Source: Halobacillus litoralis (lineage in GTDB: Bacteria; Bacillota; Bacilli; Bacillales; Halobacillaceae). From it: 64,000 nucleotides of DNA. The stretch lies in contig NZ_WMFA01000013.1 of the NCBI RefSeq assembly GCF_009856445.1, forward strand, positions 1 to 64,000. Direction: 5' to 3'. The notes under the pieces are model-generated. The model was not told the origin of the DNA. It ran no database searches and saw only the letters and a list, made by a program, of their open reading frames with translations. Positions 50,111 to 58,844 of this stretch are shown one piece after another (positions within the stretch are counted from its first letter, which is position 1; each line of letters begins with the position of its first letter). The position numbers and the translations under genes are program-made.

Positions 50111-50746
50111 TTACTCTCCCTCACGCTTCAAATAACCTTTCAATTGATCAAGGGACCGATAGATGTCTTCCTTGATTTTCGGATTATAAAAAACAGCAGC
50201 CGGATGGTAGAGAGGAACGACGGTATATTCATCCTCCGACATCCCATATCCCCCATCTTCCTCCTTCTGAACGGAAGTGGTGATCGCTTCACCAACGACA
50301 TCACTAAGCTTTCCTTTGTTACCGGTCAACCGCTCATAAGCCACTCCCCCAAGAGCGATAATGATATCGGGTTTCATTTGTTCAATTTGGTAATCGAGCA
50401 GCTTAGCATGAGCATAGATTTCTTTTTGATTTGGTTTTCGGTTGGCTCTCCTTCTGCCACCCATCCCCTTTTTGTTCGTCTTCACCCACTTGTAGGGGCG
50501 GCTCCTCACTACACTGGTGATGTAAACATCTTCTCGGGACAAACCGAGGTAGTCGAGCTGTTTGTCCAGTTCGTCCCCCGCCCTCCCAATGAAGGGTTCC
50601 CCTTTCACCGCTTCGTTTTCACCAGGAGCTTCGCCGACAATCATGACCCTCCCACGATCGTCACCTTTTCCAAGAACGAAACCTTCGACATCATATGGTT
50701 CTATTCTCTTTTTCGCTTCATTCACTAAATGTTCAGGCCACTCCAT
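50111..50746 (-). CDS. Family 4-like uracil-DNA glycosylase
   Basis: This is a DNA repair glycosylase of 211 residues. The motif IVGEAPGENEAVKGEPFIG is the uracil-binding/catalytic loop, IIALGGVAYERLTG is the central strand, and YHPAAVFYNP is the leucine-loop region of the UdgA family. The four Fe-S cysteines typical of classic family 4 enzymes are absent, and the protein has no Cys at all. It therefore belongs to the cluster-free branch. GGGGGTGAGAGG precedes the ATG. Confidence 0.82.
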   Translation of the reverse strand: MEWPEHLVNEAKKRIEPYDVEGFVLGKGDDRGRVMIVGEAPGENEAVKGEPFIGRAGDELDKQLDYLGLSREDVYITSVVRSRPYKWVKTNKKGMGGRRRANRKPNQKEIYAHAKLLDYQIEQMKPDIIIALGGVAYERLTGNKGKLSDVVGEAITTSVQKEEDGGYGMSEDEYTVVPLYHPAAVFYNPKIKEDIYRSLDQLKGYLKREGE

Positions 50747-50844
50747 CCTCTCACCCCCTTTTATTCCTCATCATCTTTTCCTCTTTCATTCGTTCAGAAA
50801 TTGCCTGGTTGAAAATACATCCATTCTCTTTCGCGCCAACTCTA

Positions 50845-51831
50845 TCATTTCATCTGAAACGCTAGATACGTAGTGACAAAATAGCTCACAATAATTAAAA
50901 AAGAAGGGATCAAGTAATTCCATGCGCGAACATTCTTACGTGTGATGCTGTAAATAATCAACAGAATGAACACGATGGATGTCACTCCTGTAACCATGTT
51001 TGCAGGAGAGGACTGCTGTAGAAGGTTTCCTTTTAAATAGATAAAATCTGTAATCGCAAGAATCATCAGGTTAAAAGCATTACTCCCAAGCAACGAGCTG
51101 ATTCCAAGATTGAAATTCCTGAGTTTGAGGGCGGTTCCTACACTGACGGCATCCGGTAAAGACGTACTGATGGCTACCAAGAAGGCACCAATGAATGAAG
51201 CACCGATTCCTGTAATGACAGAAATCCTCTCAGCCGTAATGGTCAGCACACTACCGATAACCATAATGAGAAAAGCATATAGAATAAAGCGCCAAAGGAC
51301 ATCTTTGTATGAATATTCTTTGTATCGTTCATTTTGCCGTTTCACTTTTCTACCTTGGTACTCTGTCCGGTCATTGATGAACTTCGAACCAATAAAGTAG
51401 AGAACCACAATGACAATGGATGTGTAACTTATGTGGAAAATATGGGTCGGAAGAGTCAAGCTCAAACCGGCCATGACGATGAGTGTCATAAAAATCACAA
51501 GCCAGCCATACAACTTACTTTCCACCGTTGCGTGTGTCAATATTTGATAGCGGCGGTAGACAATATCAAAAATCGCAAGCCCCATGATGTTGAACAGGTT
51601 GCTTCCGATTAAGTTTCCAACAGCCAGGTCAGGACTGTCGATGACAATCGCCGTAACGCTTGAGGTCAGTTCAGGTAGCGATATGGCTATACCAATGATC
51701 GCGCCCATGAATGCGGAAGACGCTCTCGTTTTTTCTTTTACCGCATCCCCAAACACCGCAAGCCTTGAGGCTATGAAAAAGGTTAAGATTCCTGATATAA
51801 AAAATAGAGCAAAAATCATCCAGTCGCTCAT
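50845..51831 (-). CDS. Calcium/sodium antiporter (CaCA family)
   Basis: This is a 328-residue cation antiporter with ten helices in two homologous halves. The alpha-repeat motifs are GIAISLPELTSSVTAIVIDSPDLAVGNLIGSN and FLVAISTSLPDAVSVGTALKL then SSLLGSNAFNLMILA, with key acidic residues (E/D) and Asn. It exchanges Na+ for Ca2+ or K+. The form is YfkE/ChaA-like but the partner ion is not decided. TGAAGGAG precedes the ATG. Useful in a saline setting. Confidence 0.9.
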   Translation of the reverse strand: MSDWMIFALFFISGILTFFIASRLAVFGDAVKEKTRASSAFMGAIIGIAISLPELTSSVTAIVIDSPDLAVGNLIGSNLFNIMGLAIFDIVYRRYQILTHATVESKLYGWLVIFMTLIVMAGLSLTLPTHIFHISYTSIVIVVLYFIGSKFINDRTEYQGRKVKRQNERYKEYSYKDVLWRFILYAFLIMVIGSVLTITAERISVITGIGASFIGAFLVAISTSLPDAVSVGTALKLRNFNLGISSLLGSNAFNLMILAITDFIYLKGNLLQQSSPANMVTGVTSIVFILLIIYSITRKNVRAWNYLIPSFLIIVSYFVTTYLAFQMK

Positions 51832-51945
51832 AAAAAAACTCCTTCAAATCAACTTCAATATGGCATTTTTCAACCATTCCCTTCCCTCCACACCCGTAAA
51901 CAGTAAATGAATGGAACGCGACAAGTATTTCCCCTTCTCACACAG

Positions 51946-51976
51946 AAAGCTCAGCGCCTCGGCGGCACTGAGCTTT
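51946..51976 (-). terminator. Terminator of the carotenoid gene pair
   Basis: Stem AAAGCTCAGTGCC and AGGCGCTGAGCTTT (minus strand) follows the stop of the carotenoid oxidase gene. The T tract is short (TTCTGTG). Confidence 0.6.
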
Positions 51977-51980
51977 TGTT

Positions 51981-53486
51981 TTACTGGTGAACAGGTTCTG
52001 TCTCTCTCTCTTTAATTAAATCCGCGGTCAGCTGACCGGACAATGTTACCATCGGTACGCCCCCACCTGGGTGGGTGGAGCCGCCGACAAAATAGAGCCC
52101 CTCATAAATTTGACTCTTGGAAGGTATCTTAAATCCACCATTAGACTTGCGATCAGCCGCTATTCCATAAATAGATCCGCCATTCGGACCGTACAAAGCT
52201 TCGAGATCTTCAGGAGTGAAACGGTACTCAAATTCAATCGAATCACGCAACCCTTCCATGCCCATGCGTTCTAACTTATCCAACACCGTTTCACGGTAAG
52301 CATCCCAGTCGATCGGTTTACGCTTCTTGTTTTCAAGCGGTGGGACGTGCGTCAGAACAAACAAGTTGTCTTTGCCTTCAGGCGCCTGCGTTTCATCAGA
52401 CCTAGCAGAAATTCCGATATAAATCGTCGGGTCATCCGCCGGCTTGCCTTCCTCAAAAATTTGTTTGAATTCTTTTTCCGGATCATCAGAGAAAAGGAAG
52501 TTATGATGCTTCAAGTTCTCGAATTTGCGATCTGTACCCAGCAACAACACAAGCCCCGATACAGTCGGGTCGAATTTTTTCTCGAGCGCTTTTGTTTCTT
52601 TCTTCACCTTGGATGTTTGCGGGGCCAGCTTCCGGTATGCCGGAATGACCTCAAGGTTCGAAATAACAACATCCGCTTCGTGAATCGTTCCTTCGGCCGT
52701 TTCTACACCAATGACACGATCACCATCCACCACCAATTGCTGGACCGGAGTATTCAGTTCCACATCGATACGCAGCTCTTCCATCAGACGCCCCATGCCT
52801 TCCGCAATTTTGTACATGCCGCCTTTTACATAATGTATACCAAGCCCAAGCTGAACATAAGCAAGCTGATTTAAAATAGCCGGTGTAGCATAAGGATTGG
52901 AACCTACGTACATCACGAAATAATTGAACAGCTGTTCCAAATATTTGTTATCAAAGTGCTTGTGCGTCGCTTTCGCTACTGTATTCATTGGATCCATCTG
53001 GAATAATTCACTCAATTTGTGATGCTTCTTCAAATCTTTTAAGTCTTCGATACTATATTTATAAAAACTCTTCATACATAGTTCATACATATCCTGACTG
53101 TAGGACAGGAAATCTGTCAACTTTCGGTTCGGCCGTTCGGTGACCTTGGCCATCTCCTCCAGCATATTAGGTAGATCGCTTGTGACATCAAGTTGTGTAC
53201 CATCTTCAAAAAAGGTACGCCATTGCGGTTCAACCCGCTCTACAGTGATGTAGTCCTCAAGTCGACGGTGCACACTTTCAAAAAGCTGTTCAAGAACCCA
53301 GGGCATCGTCAATATCGAAGGTCCCGTATCAAACGTGAATCCTTTCCCTTCCCTGCGGTTCAGCTTCCCACCTATGTTGCTGTTTTTTTCAATGATCTTT
53401 ACGTCATATCCATCCGCTGACAATCGAATTGCTGCTGACATACCACCTAAACCTGCTCCCACTACAACCGCTGTTTTCTTTTTCAA
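51981..53486 (-). CDS. CrtI/CrtN/CrtP-type carotenoid desaturase or oxidase
   Basis: This is an FAD enzyme of about 501 residues in the phytoene-desaturase superfamily. The FAD motif is VVVGAGLGGMSAAIRLSADG. FTFDTGPSILTMPWVLEQLF and the C-terminal GLYFVGGSTHPGGGVPMVTL are diagnostic. It resembles Staphylococcus/Halobacillus-type CrtN/CrtP, which desaturate or oxidise C30 diapocarotenoids. Which of the two reactions cannot be decided by eye. The start is probably TTG 53486, 8 bp after GGAGG; ATG 53492 is too close to it. It is 18 bp downstream of an isoprenylcysteine-methyltransferase-like gene. Confidence 0.85.
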   Translation of the reverse strand: MKKKTAVVVGAGLGGMSAAIRLSADGYDVKIIEKNSNIGGKLNRREGKGFTFDTGPSILTMPWVLEQLFESVHRRLEDYITVERVEPQWRTFFEDGTQLDVTSDLPNMLEEMAKVTERPNRKLTDFLSYSQDMYELCMKSFYKYSIEDLKDLKKHHKLSELFQMDPMNTVAKATHKHFDNKYLEQLFNYFVMYVGSNPYATPAILNQLAYVQLGLGIHYVKGGMYKIAEGMGRLMEELRIDVELNTPVQQLVVDGDRVIGVETAEGTIHEADVVISNLEVIPAYRKLAPQTSKVKKETKALEKKFDPTVSGLVLLLGTDRKFENLKHHNFLFSDDPEKEFKQIFEEGKPADDPTIYIGISARSDETQAPEGKDNLFVLTHVPPLENKKRKPIDWDAYRETVLDKLERMGMEGLRDSIEFEYRFTPEDLEALYGPNGGSIYGIAADRKSNGGFKIPSKSQIYEGLYFVGGSTHPGGGVPMVTLSGQLTADLIKERETEPVHQ

Positions 53487-53504
53487 AACCATCCACCTCC
53501 AAAA

Positions 53505-54062
53505 TTAGTAAACAAAAGGAATCAGCCGGTACCTAGTACGGCGCCATTCCCTGTACCTGTCTCCATGCTGCTCCACGAGCATCGCTTCTTCGAGCTTAAT
53601 TCTATGTAGTAATGCGATCGTCATGAAAATTCCACTGATGAGTGCAGCATACAGGTTGCCGAGTCCTGAACAAAACCCGATAATGATGAATAAAAGCCCT
53701 GTATAAAGAGGGTGTCTGAGTAAACGATATGGACCACTGCTTACAAGGCGGTCCCCTTCCTGAACTGAGACGTTTCGGGTAAATTGATCTTTCAGATGAA
53801 GAATCCCCCAATACCTCAGACCCACTCCAAAGGCATAGAACAACAACCCCATCCACCAGATACCACGATGATAGAAAATTCCAATGTTCCATTCCTGCAT
53901 AAAAAGAGAAAACACGAGCGTCACGACCACGGTCGCGAGAATCAGCAGAAAAGAACGGCGTTCATAAGAACCACTTCCTCCTGACCGATCATTTCTGAAG
54001 ATAAAAAACTCTGCCAGCCAAAAGGTTGTCACTACTAAAAATAATCCGTCAAACAGGGTCAT
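53505..54062 (-). CDS. Isoprenylcysteine carboxyl methyltransferase-family membrane protein
   Basis: This is a 185-residue membrane protein with four to five helices. The cofactor-binding core is RNVSVQEGDRLVSSGPYRLLRHPLYTGLLFIIIGFCSGLG, and the C-terminal RIKLEEAMLVEQHGDRYREW is the conserved SAM-site helix. The family methylates carboxylates or phospholipids and includes many uncharacterised bacterial members. It is co-transcribed with the carotenoid oxidase, so methylation of a carotenoid carboxyl group is a reasonable guess. Confidence 0.85.
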   Translation of the reverse strand: MTLFDGLFLVVTTFWLAEFFIFRNDRSGGSGSYERRSFLLILATVVVTLVFSLFMQEWNIGIFYHRGIWWMGLLFYAFGVGLRYWGILHLKDQFTRNVSVQEGDRLVSSGPYRLLRHPLYTGLLFIIIGFCSGLGNLYAALISGIFMTIALLHRIKLEEAMLVEQHGDRYREWRRTRYRLIPFVY

Positions 54063-54219
54063 GGAGCACCCATCCTCTCTGGATACTATCTTCCATTCTT
54101 CCCTTTACGGCCTGCATATAAACCGCGGCTCCCTACTCATTTTCATCCATTCCACCCCTCGCATATTCGTTCCATTTCCATTACAATAGCAACAATAATA
54201 AAGAAAGGGGTTATAGACG

Positions 54220-54378
54220 TTGGACCTTTTTTATAGTGTTTTTATCATCTGCGCTGTCATCGCCACTTTCTTCGTGATTTTTAAAAAATTGACGAAGTCC
54301 ACATATTGGACCATGGCGATTGTAGGCGCCCTATACATATCCATTCTATTATTCAGTTTTTTCTATGATTTACCTTAA
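54220..54378 (+). CDS. Tiny two-helix membrane protein
   Basis: This 52-codon gene starts with TTG at 54220, 9 bp after AAAGGGG, and ends TAA at 54378. The product has two hydrophobic helices (FYSVFIICAVIATFFVIF and YWTMAIVGALYISILLFSFF) joined by a basic loop (KKLTKST). Not recognised. Its stop codon overlaps the stop of the convergent gene at 54375. The ribosome binding site and clean topology support a real gene. Confidence 0.65.
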   Translation: MDLFYSVFIICAVIATFFVIFKKLTKSTYWTMAIVGALYISILLFSFFYDLP

Positions 54379-54596
54379 AAATCCTTGTTTTGTTTATTGA
54401 TCGCTTCCCGGATATGATAGAGTTCCGCATACATAGCCGTCGCATAAACACTGATGATACTCAAGAACATAGAAAGGACGAATACGGAACCATCAAGACC
54501 GAATCCCAGGACAGACGAAAAGCCGATGATGGCACCAATAATGACACCGATCCCTGTAAGAAAGATTATTTTTTGTAAAGTCACTGAATAAAACAT
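54375..54596 (-). CDS. Small two-helix membrane protein
   Basis: This is a 73-residue hydrophobic protein with two helices (about 9-27, KIIFLTGIGVIIGAIIGFSS, and 37-57, SVFVLSMFLSIISVYATAMYA) and a polar tail (HIREAINKQNKDF). Not recognised. The ATG follows AGAGGTG. It is convergent with the 54220 gene; the two stops share TTAA (54375-54378). Confidence 0.7.
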   Translation of the reverse strand: MFYSVTLQKIIFLTGIGVIIGAIIGFSSVLGFGLDGSVFVLSMFLSIISVYATAMYAELYHIREAINKQNKDF

Positions 54597-54747
54597 CGTA
54601 TCACCTCTTCCAAATTATCTATCTGTTACTATACCCATCAGAGGCCTCGGATACACGTCACCCCTCTCCTATTCTTCGTTACTAATATTCTGCTTTCCCG
54701 GCCAAAACCCTTTGTTTCCTACTAACAATTCGTGCTCCTTATAAAAA

Positions 54748-54779
54748 AAGTCCGGCTGCTTGAAGATGACAGCCGGACT
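54748..54779 (-). terminator. Orphan terminator
   Basis: Arms AGTCCGGCTG and CAGCCGGACT are followed by TTTTTTTATA on the minus strand. No minus-strand gene ends here; upstream lies only repeat R6. Confidence 0.7.
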
Positions 54780-54810
54780 CATATAAATAATTATTCCCCT
54801 TACACAAACG

Positions 54811-55018
54811 CCCCCTTTTCTTGAAGACTTGGTTTCGAGATGTTTGTGCGGTGGGTTGGGGCTGCGGGGGATGACTCGCTTTCCGCGGGAGCGCGGTGAG
54901 CCTCCTCGGACTGCGTCCTGTGGGGTCTCACCAAGCACTTTTTTCCCGCAGGAGTCTCGCCATTCCCCTCCGCCCCTTTGCCATACAAGTATCTCGAAAC
55001 CACTTCCAGGAAAGGGAA
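54811..55018 (-). repeat. Dispersed repeat copy R6 (long form, inverted)
   Basis: The left end is CCCCCTTTTCTTGAAGACTT followed by GGTTTCGAGA; the right end is ATCTCGAAACCACTTCC. The core is the complement of R4's (CGCGGGAGCGCGGTGAGCC, CGGACTGCGTCCTGTGGGG). Reading frames across it are compositional. No gene is seen in 54597-55453. Confidence 0.8.
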
Positions 55019-55127
55019 TCCTAAGGAAAGTGAAGCAACATGGATTCTCCAACCGCATTATGAATGTATAAATCCTGTTATAGAACGCTTTATTACTATA
55101 GATTCAGGATTTGTGAAAGTGACTCAT

Positions 55128-55347
55128 ACCAGGCAAAGGTGGTCGTTTCTCACCTTTATTGTATGGGGTGGTTGGGAAGCTGCGAGACTCCCGTGGGAGA
55201 AGGAGATAGGCGAGATCCCGCAGGACGCAGTCCGAGGAAGCTCGGCGCTCCCCCACAGGAAAGCGAGTAGCTTCCCAGCCACCCCTGACGCTCAACCCGG
55301 GCAACGAACCCTGGAAAGTCTCGAAACTAAGTCTTCAACAATCCTGC
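55128..55347 (+). repeat. Dispersed repeat copy R7 (long form, diverged)
   Basis: The core reads GCTGCGAGACTCCCGTGGG and GGACGCAGTCCGAGGAAGC, in the same orientation as R4 and opposite to R6. The right end is AGTCTCGAAACTAAGTCTTC. The left end is more diverged (GTGGTCGTTTCTCACC). R6 and R7 lie 110 bp apart as an inverted pair. Confidence 0.72.
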
Positions 55348-55409
55348 CATTTAGTTTAATAACTTATATAAGGAAATGGATGATTGGGAGACTTCATTTT
55401 AAATAAAAT

Positions 55410-55442
55410 AAAAAAAGTGCAACCAAAAAGGTTGCACTCTTG
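55410..55442 (-). terminator. Terminator of the dicarboxylate/glutamate symporter gene
   Basis: Arms AGTGCAACC and GGTTGCACT with A/T runs lie just after the symporter stop on the minus strand. Confidence 0.88.
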
Positions 55443-55453
55443 TTTATTATGCT

Positions 55454-56692
55454 TTATGCTTCCATACGTTTGGCATCTTCATCGATGCCATATTTTCGTT
55501 CAGATTCAGCGACTACGACGGCACATGCAGCATCACCAGTGATGTTCAAGGATGTACGTAACATATCAAGCAGGCGGTCGATACCGATGATCAGCGCAAT
55601 CCCTTCGACTGGCAGAGATACTTGGTTAAGAACCATCGCAAGCATGATCAGCCCTACACCAGGAACCCCTGCGGTACCAATACTCGCAAGAACCGCTGTC
55701 AGGACAACCATGACCAATTGCGCAAAGGAAAGATCAGAACCGTAGACTTGAGCGATGAAAATGGTCGCTACACCCTGCATAATGGCTGTACCATCCATGT
55801 TGATGGTTGCACCCAGAGGCTGCACGAAACTACTGACAGGCTTCGGCACATTCAGATTTTCCTGAGCTGTCTTCATGGATATCGGTAGTGTTGAACTACT
55901 GCTTGATGTACTGAAACCAACGGTCATCGCAGGGAAGAAACCCTTAGCGAACTTGATTGGATTCATCTTACCAAGGAAAGCGACAGCGGAACCGTACGTG
56001 ACGATGGCGTGAATGACCAATCCTAAGATGACGACGAACATGTACATAGCCATCCCTTTCATACCGTCAATCCCCATTGTTCCAATTGCAGAAGCAAGGA
56101 GACCAAAGGCACCATAAGGAGCAAAGCGCATGATTAGGTTTACAAGGAACATCATGATTTCATTTCCCTGTTCGACAAGCTTGTAAATCCCTTCGGTTTT
56201 CTTACCAAGCATCGCTAGCGCGAAACCGATGAAGATAGCGAAGGCAATAATTTGAAGCATGTTTCCTTCTGTCATGGCCTGAATCGGGTTCGTCGGGATA
56301 ATGTTTGTAAATGTTTCAACGACACCAGGTGCTTCCTGCGCTTCATACTCTGCGCCAGCTGGGTTGATATCCACACTTCCCGGTTGGAAAAGATAAGCAA
56401 GGGAAATCGCGATACTGATCGCAATCGTCGTTGTAACAAGGAAGAACGCAATGGTCTTCCCACCGATTCTACCTAATTTCTTAGGATCGCCAAGAGAAGC
56501 GGTACCCAGTGTAATAGAGAAGAATACGATCGGTACAACGAGCATTTTAATAAGATTTAAGAATACCGTACCTAAAGGACCAAAAACATAAGCATCTAAC
56601 GTACTGAACAGATCCGGTGCAGCTAAATGAAGACCCAGGCCTACAATAGCACCAAGAATCAAACCTATAAAAATCTTGGTTGTTAGTTTCAT
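55454..56692 (-). CDS. Dicarboxylate/amino acid:cation symporter (DAACS; GltP/DctA type)
   Basis: This is a sodium- or proton-coupled carrier of 412 residues with eight helices and two re-entrant loops. The Ser-rich loop is TVGFSTSSSSSTLPISM, and the substrate/cation motif is PLGATINMDGTAIMQGVATIF, both diagnostic. GTAGVPGVGLIML is the second hairpin. Substrate (glutamate, aspartate or C4-dicarboxylate) is not fixed by sequence. The ATG follows GTAGGAGG, and a cre site lies 23 bp upstream, suggesting catabolite control. Confidence 0.93.
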   Translation of the reverse strand: MKLTTKIFIGLILGAIVGLGLHLAAPDLFSTLDAYVFGPLGTVFLNLIKMLVVPIVFFSITLGTASLGDPKKLGRIGGKTIAFFLVTTTIAISIAISLAYLFQPGSVDINPAGAEYEAQEAPGVVETFTNIIPTNPIQAMTEGNMLQIIAFAIFIGFALAMLGKKTEGIYKLVEQGNEIMMFLVNLIMRFAPYGAFGLLASAIGTMGIDGMKGMAMYMFVVILGLVIHAIVTYGSAVAFLGKMNPIKFAKGFFPAMTVGFSTSSSSSTLPISMKTAQENLNVPKPVSSFVQPLGATINMDGTAIMQGVATIFIAQVYGSDLSFAQLVMVVLTAVLASIGTAGVPGVGLIMLAMVLNQVSLPVEGIALIIGIDRLLDMLRTSLNITGDAACAVVVAESERKYGIDEDAKRMEA

Positions 56693-56714
56693 GAAGTTAC
56701 CTCCTACAACATTA

Positions 56715-56728
56715 TGAAAACGCTTACT
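56715..56728 (+). promoter_or_regulatory. cre site upstream of the symporter gene
   Basis: TGAAAACGCTTACT fits TGNAARCGNWWWCA at all but the last base. It lies between the promoter region and the start of the minus-strand symporter gene. Confidence 0.6.
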
Positions 56729-57109
56729 TATTATTTTGTTTAAAAAGTGAAAAATTTCAAAGGCGACATGGGCCTAACCACATCAGAAAACATTAAAAAA
56801 AGACTTACTAATAGTATGGGTTTTGTTACATTAGAGCCTTGAAGAATGTGTTTCAGGCTCGGCATAGATGGTTGCAACCAACGCGGGTGTAAATGTGCTT
56901 TATAAATTATAACATAGAATGATTGAAAATTGAATAGAATTTGCTGGTAGTTTCTTATACAACTATCTACCAAATGATGCTGCATAACTTTAAATGGTCA
57001 ATGAAACCGCGGGATCCTTCGTTCTTTCTAGATTATGAGAATGTTTAGAATTTATAACATATTCATGAATCCCCCTCTTTCCGTGCATATAATTTTATCC
57101 GTCTGCATA
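56729..57109. other. Intergenic region, no gene seen
   Basis: About 380 AT-rich bp precede the symporter gene. I find no ribosome binding site with a credible ORF and no repeat. It probably holds only the promoter of the symporter gene. Confidence 0.5.
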
Positions 57110-57143
57110 AAAAAACGGCCGTCTGTGTGACAGCCGTTCTTTA
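57110..57143 (-). terminator. Terminator of the sulfur/acsA operon
   Basis: Stem AACGGCTGTCACA and TGTGTGACAGACGGCCGTT-type pairing (arms AACGGC and GCCGTT) is followed by TTTTTTTAT on the minus strand, directly after the acsA stop. Confidence 0.85.
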
Positions 57144-58829
57144 TCAAGAATTCACTTTATCACGCTTCTTTAATTCCCTCCGCAAAACTTTTCCGCTGAT
57201 CTGAGTTTTTGGAAGCTCATCGATAAATTCAATTTCTCTTGGAGCGCAATGTCCCGCGAGCTCCGTTTTCACAAAACGCCTGAGATCTTCCATTAACCCA
57301 TCACGGTCCTTGTAACCATCACGAACAACAATGAACGCTTTCACAATTTCCCCCCGGAGTGGATCAGGCTTCCCGATCACACCCGACTCCCGTACAGCCG
57401 GGTGTTCCAGCAATTTACTCTCCACTTCAAAAGGACCAATACGCTCTCCAGAAGAATTGATCATATCGTCACTTCTTCCCTGAAAGAAAACGTAGCCTTC
57501 CTCGTCCACGTAAGCTAGATCGCCGGCCAAATACCAGTCTTCACCAAATGGAAAGTAGGAAGCGAATTTGTCCGGGTTCTTCCACACTTCTTTCATGATG
57601 GATGGCCAGGTAGAACGAATAGCCAGATGTCCCGTCTCCTGCGGGGGAAGGGGCTGTCCTTCTTCATCAAGGATCTCAACCTCTATACCAGGGATCGGTT
57701 TCCCCATGGACCCGGGTTTGATCGGTCGTGTAGGAAGGTTGGCAATCAACTGAGCTCCTGTCTCTGTCATCCACCACGTATCATGAATTCTCAACCCCCA
57801 CGTTTGATAGGCCCAGTGAATGACTTCCGGGTTGAGTGGTTCTCCGACACTTAGAATGTGACGTAAAGAAGAGAGATCATAGTGGGCATGTATGCCTTCC
57901 GACTGTCCTTTCAGCATTCGGAAGGCAGTGGGAGCACTGTACCATACAGAAACTTTCGCTTTCTCCAAAACTTCATACCATGCCTTTGCTGAAAAACGTC
58001 CGCCATGGATGACGGTAGTTACCCCATTCAACAAAGGAGCAAAGACTCCATAGACCGTACCCGTCACCCATCCAGGGTGTGCCGTACACCAGTACACATC
58101 CTCTTCTTTCAGGTCCAAAACCCAACGCCCCGTCTGAAACTGTTGAATCATATTTCGATGAGCATGGATGATTCCTTTTGGTTTGCCGGTCGATCCACTT
58201 GTGTAATGAATGTTGAGTCCGTCCTCCAGGTCCACCCACACCGTATCCAGTTCGGTGCTGGCTTTCTCCGCTTCGCTTGTAATAGAGGGAATTGCTCCAT
58301 CTGTTTTATCTATAGTAAATACCGTTGACAGACTCGGCATCTCTTCCCTGTTTACACGATCCAGGAAGGAATCCTCTGTAATTAAATATTTCCCTTCACA
58401 ATCATTGATACGGTCCTTAACTGCCTCTTCCATAAAAGCTTCAAATAATGGACCGACCACCGCACCGATCTTGATGGCTGCAAACATAGCGATATGACAA
58501 TATGGATGCTTCGGTAAAAAGACGAAAACGAAATCCCCTTTTTTCACACCATAACGAAGGAGGACATTGGCCCACCGATTCACTTCCCTTTTGAGCTCAG
58601 AGAAGGTGTAGGTGAATTCCTCTTCTTCTGAAAGGTAATGTAACGCGATCCGTTCCCCGTTCCCTTCATCCACGTGTCTATCAATACATTCATAAGCCAT
58701 ATTTACTTTACCTGTGGTATTCCATGTGAAACGTGCGTTTACAGTGTTCCAGTCAAAAGGCTCACCTTCAACCCACTCTGTCTCAATGTTATAACCTGCT
58801 GATTGTGGTGGAATGATCGCTGCTTCCAT
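57144..58829 (-). CDS. acsA: Acetyl-CoA synthetase
   Basis: This is an AMP-forming acyl-CoA ligase of 561 residues. Motifs are the P-loop NIHYTSGSTGKPKGIIHAH (about 204-222), SVGEPLNPEVIHWA, the Tx-W region IHDTWWMTETGAQL, the adenylate Asp in YLAGDLAYVDEEGYVFFQGR and the C-terminal catalytic Lys in PKTQISGKVLRREL, a target of acetylation in this family. It is 15 bp behind ssuB, so it is in the ssu operon rather than beside acuABC as in B. subtilis. Acetate is the expected substrate; another short acid released by sulfonate breakdown is possible. Confidence 0.9.
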   Translation of the reverse strand: MEAAIIPPQSAGYNIETEWVEGEPFDWNTVNARFTWNTTGKVNMAYECIDRHVDEGNGERIALHYLSEEEEFTYTFSELKREVNRWANVLLRYGVKKGDFVFVFLPKHPYCHIAMFAAIKIGAVVGPLFEAFMEEAVKDRINDCEGKYLITEDSFLDRVNREEMPSLSTVFTIDKTDGAIPSITSEAEKASTELDTVWVDLEDGLNIHYTSGSTGKPKGIIHAHRNMIQQFQTGRWVLDLKEEDVYWCTAHPGWVTGTVYGVFAPLLNGVTTVIHGGRFSAKAWYEVLEKAKVSVWYSAPTAFRMLKGQSEGIHAHYDLSSLRHILSVGEPLNPEVIHWAYQTWGLRIHDTWWMTETGAQLIANLPTRPIKPGSMGKPIPGIEVEILDEEGQPLPPQETGHLAIRSTWPSIMKEVWKNPDKFASYFPFGEDWYLAGDLAYVDEEGYVFFQGRSDDMINSSGERIGPFEVESKLLEHPAVRESGVIGKPDPLRGEIVKAFIVVRDGYKDRDGLMEDLRRFVKTELAGHCAPREIEFIDELPKTQISGKVLRRELKKRDKVNS

Positions 58830-58844
58830 GATCCTTGATCCTCC

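Noticed and set aside
54669-55406. Overlapping open frames of 129 and 142 codons on both strands
   Set aside because: They lie in repeats R6 and R7 and translate their GC-rich cores; no ribosome binding site and no family resemblance.
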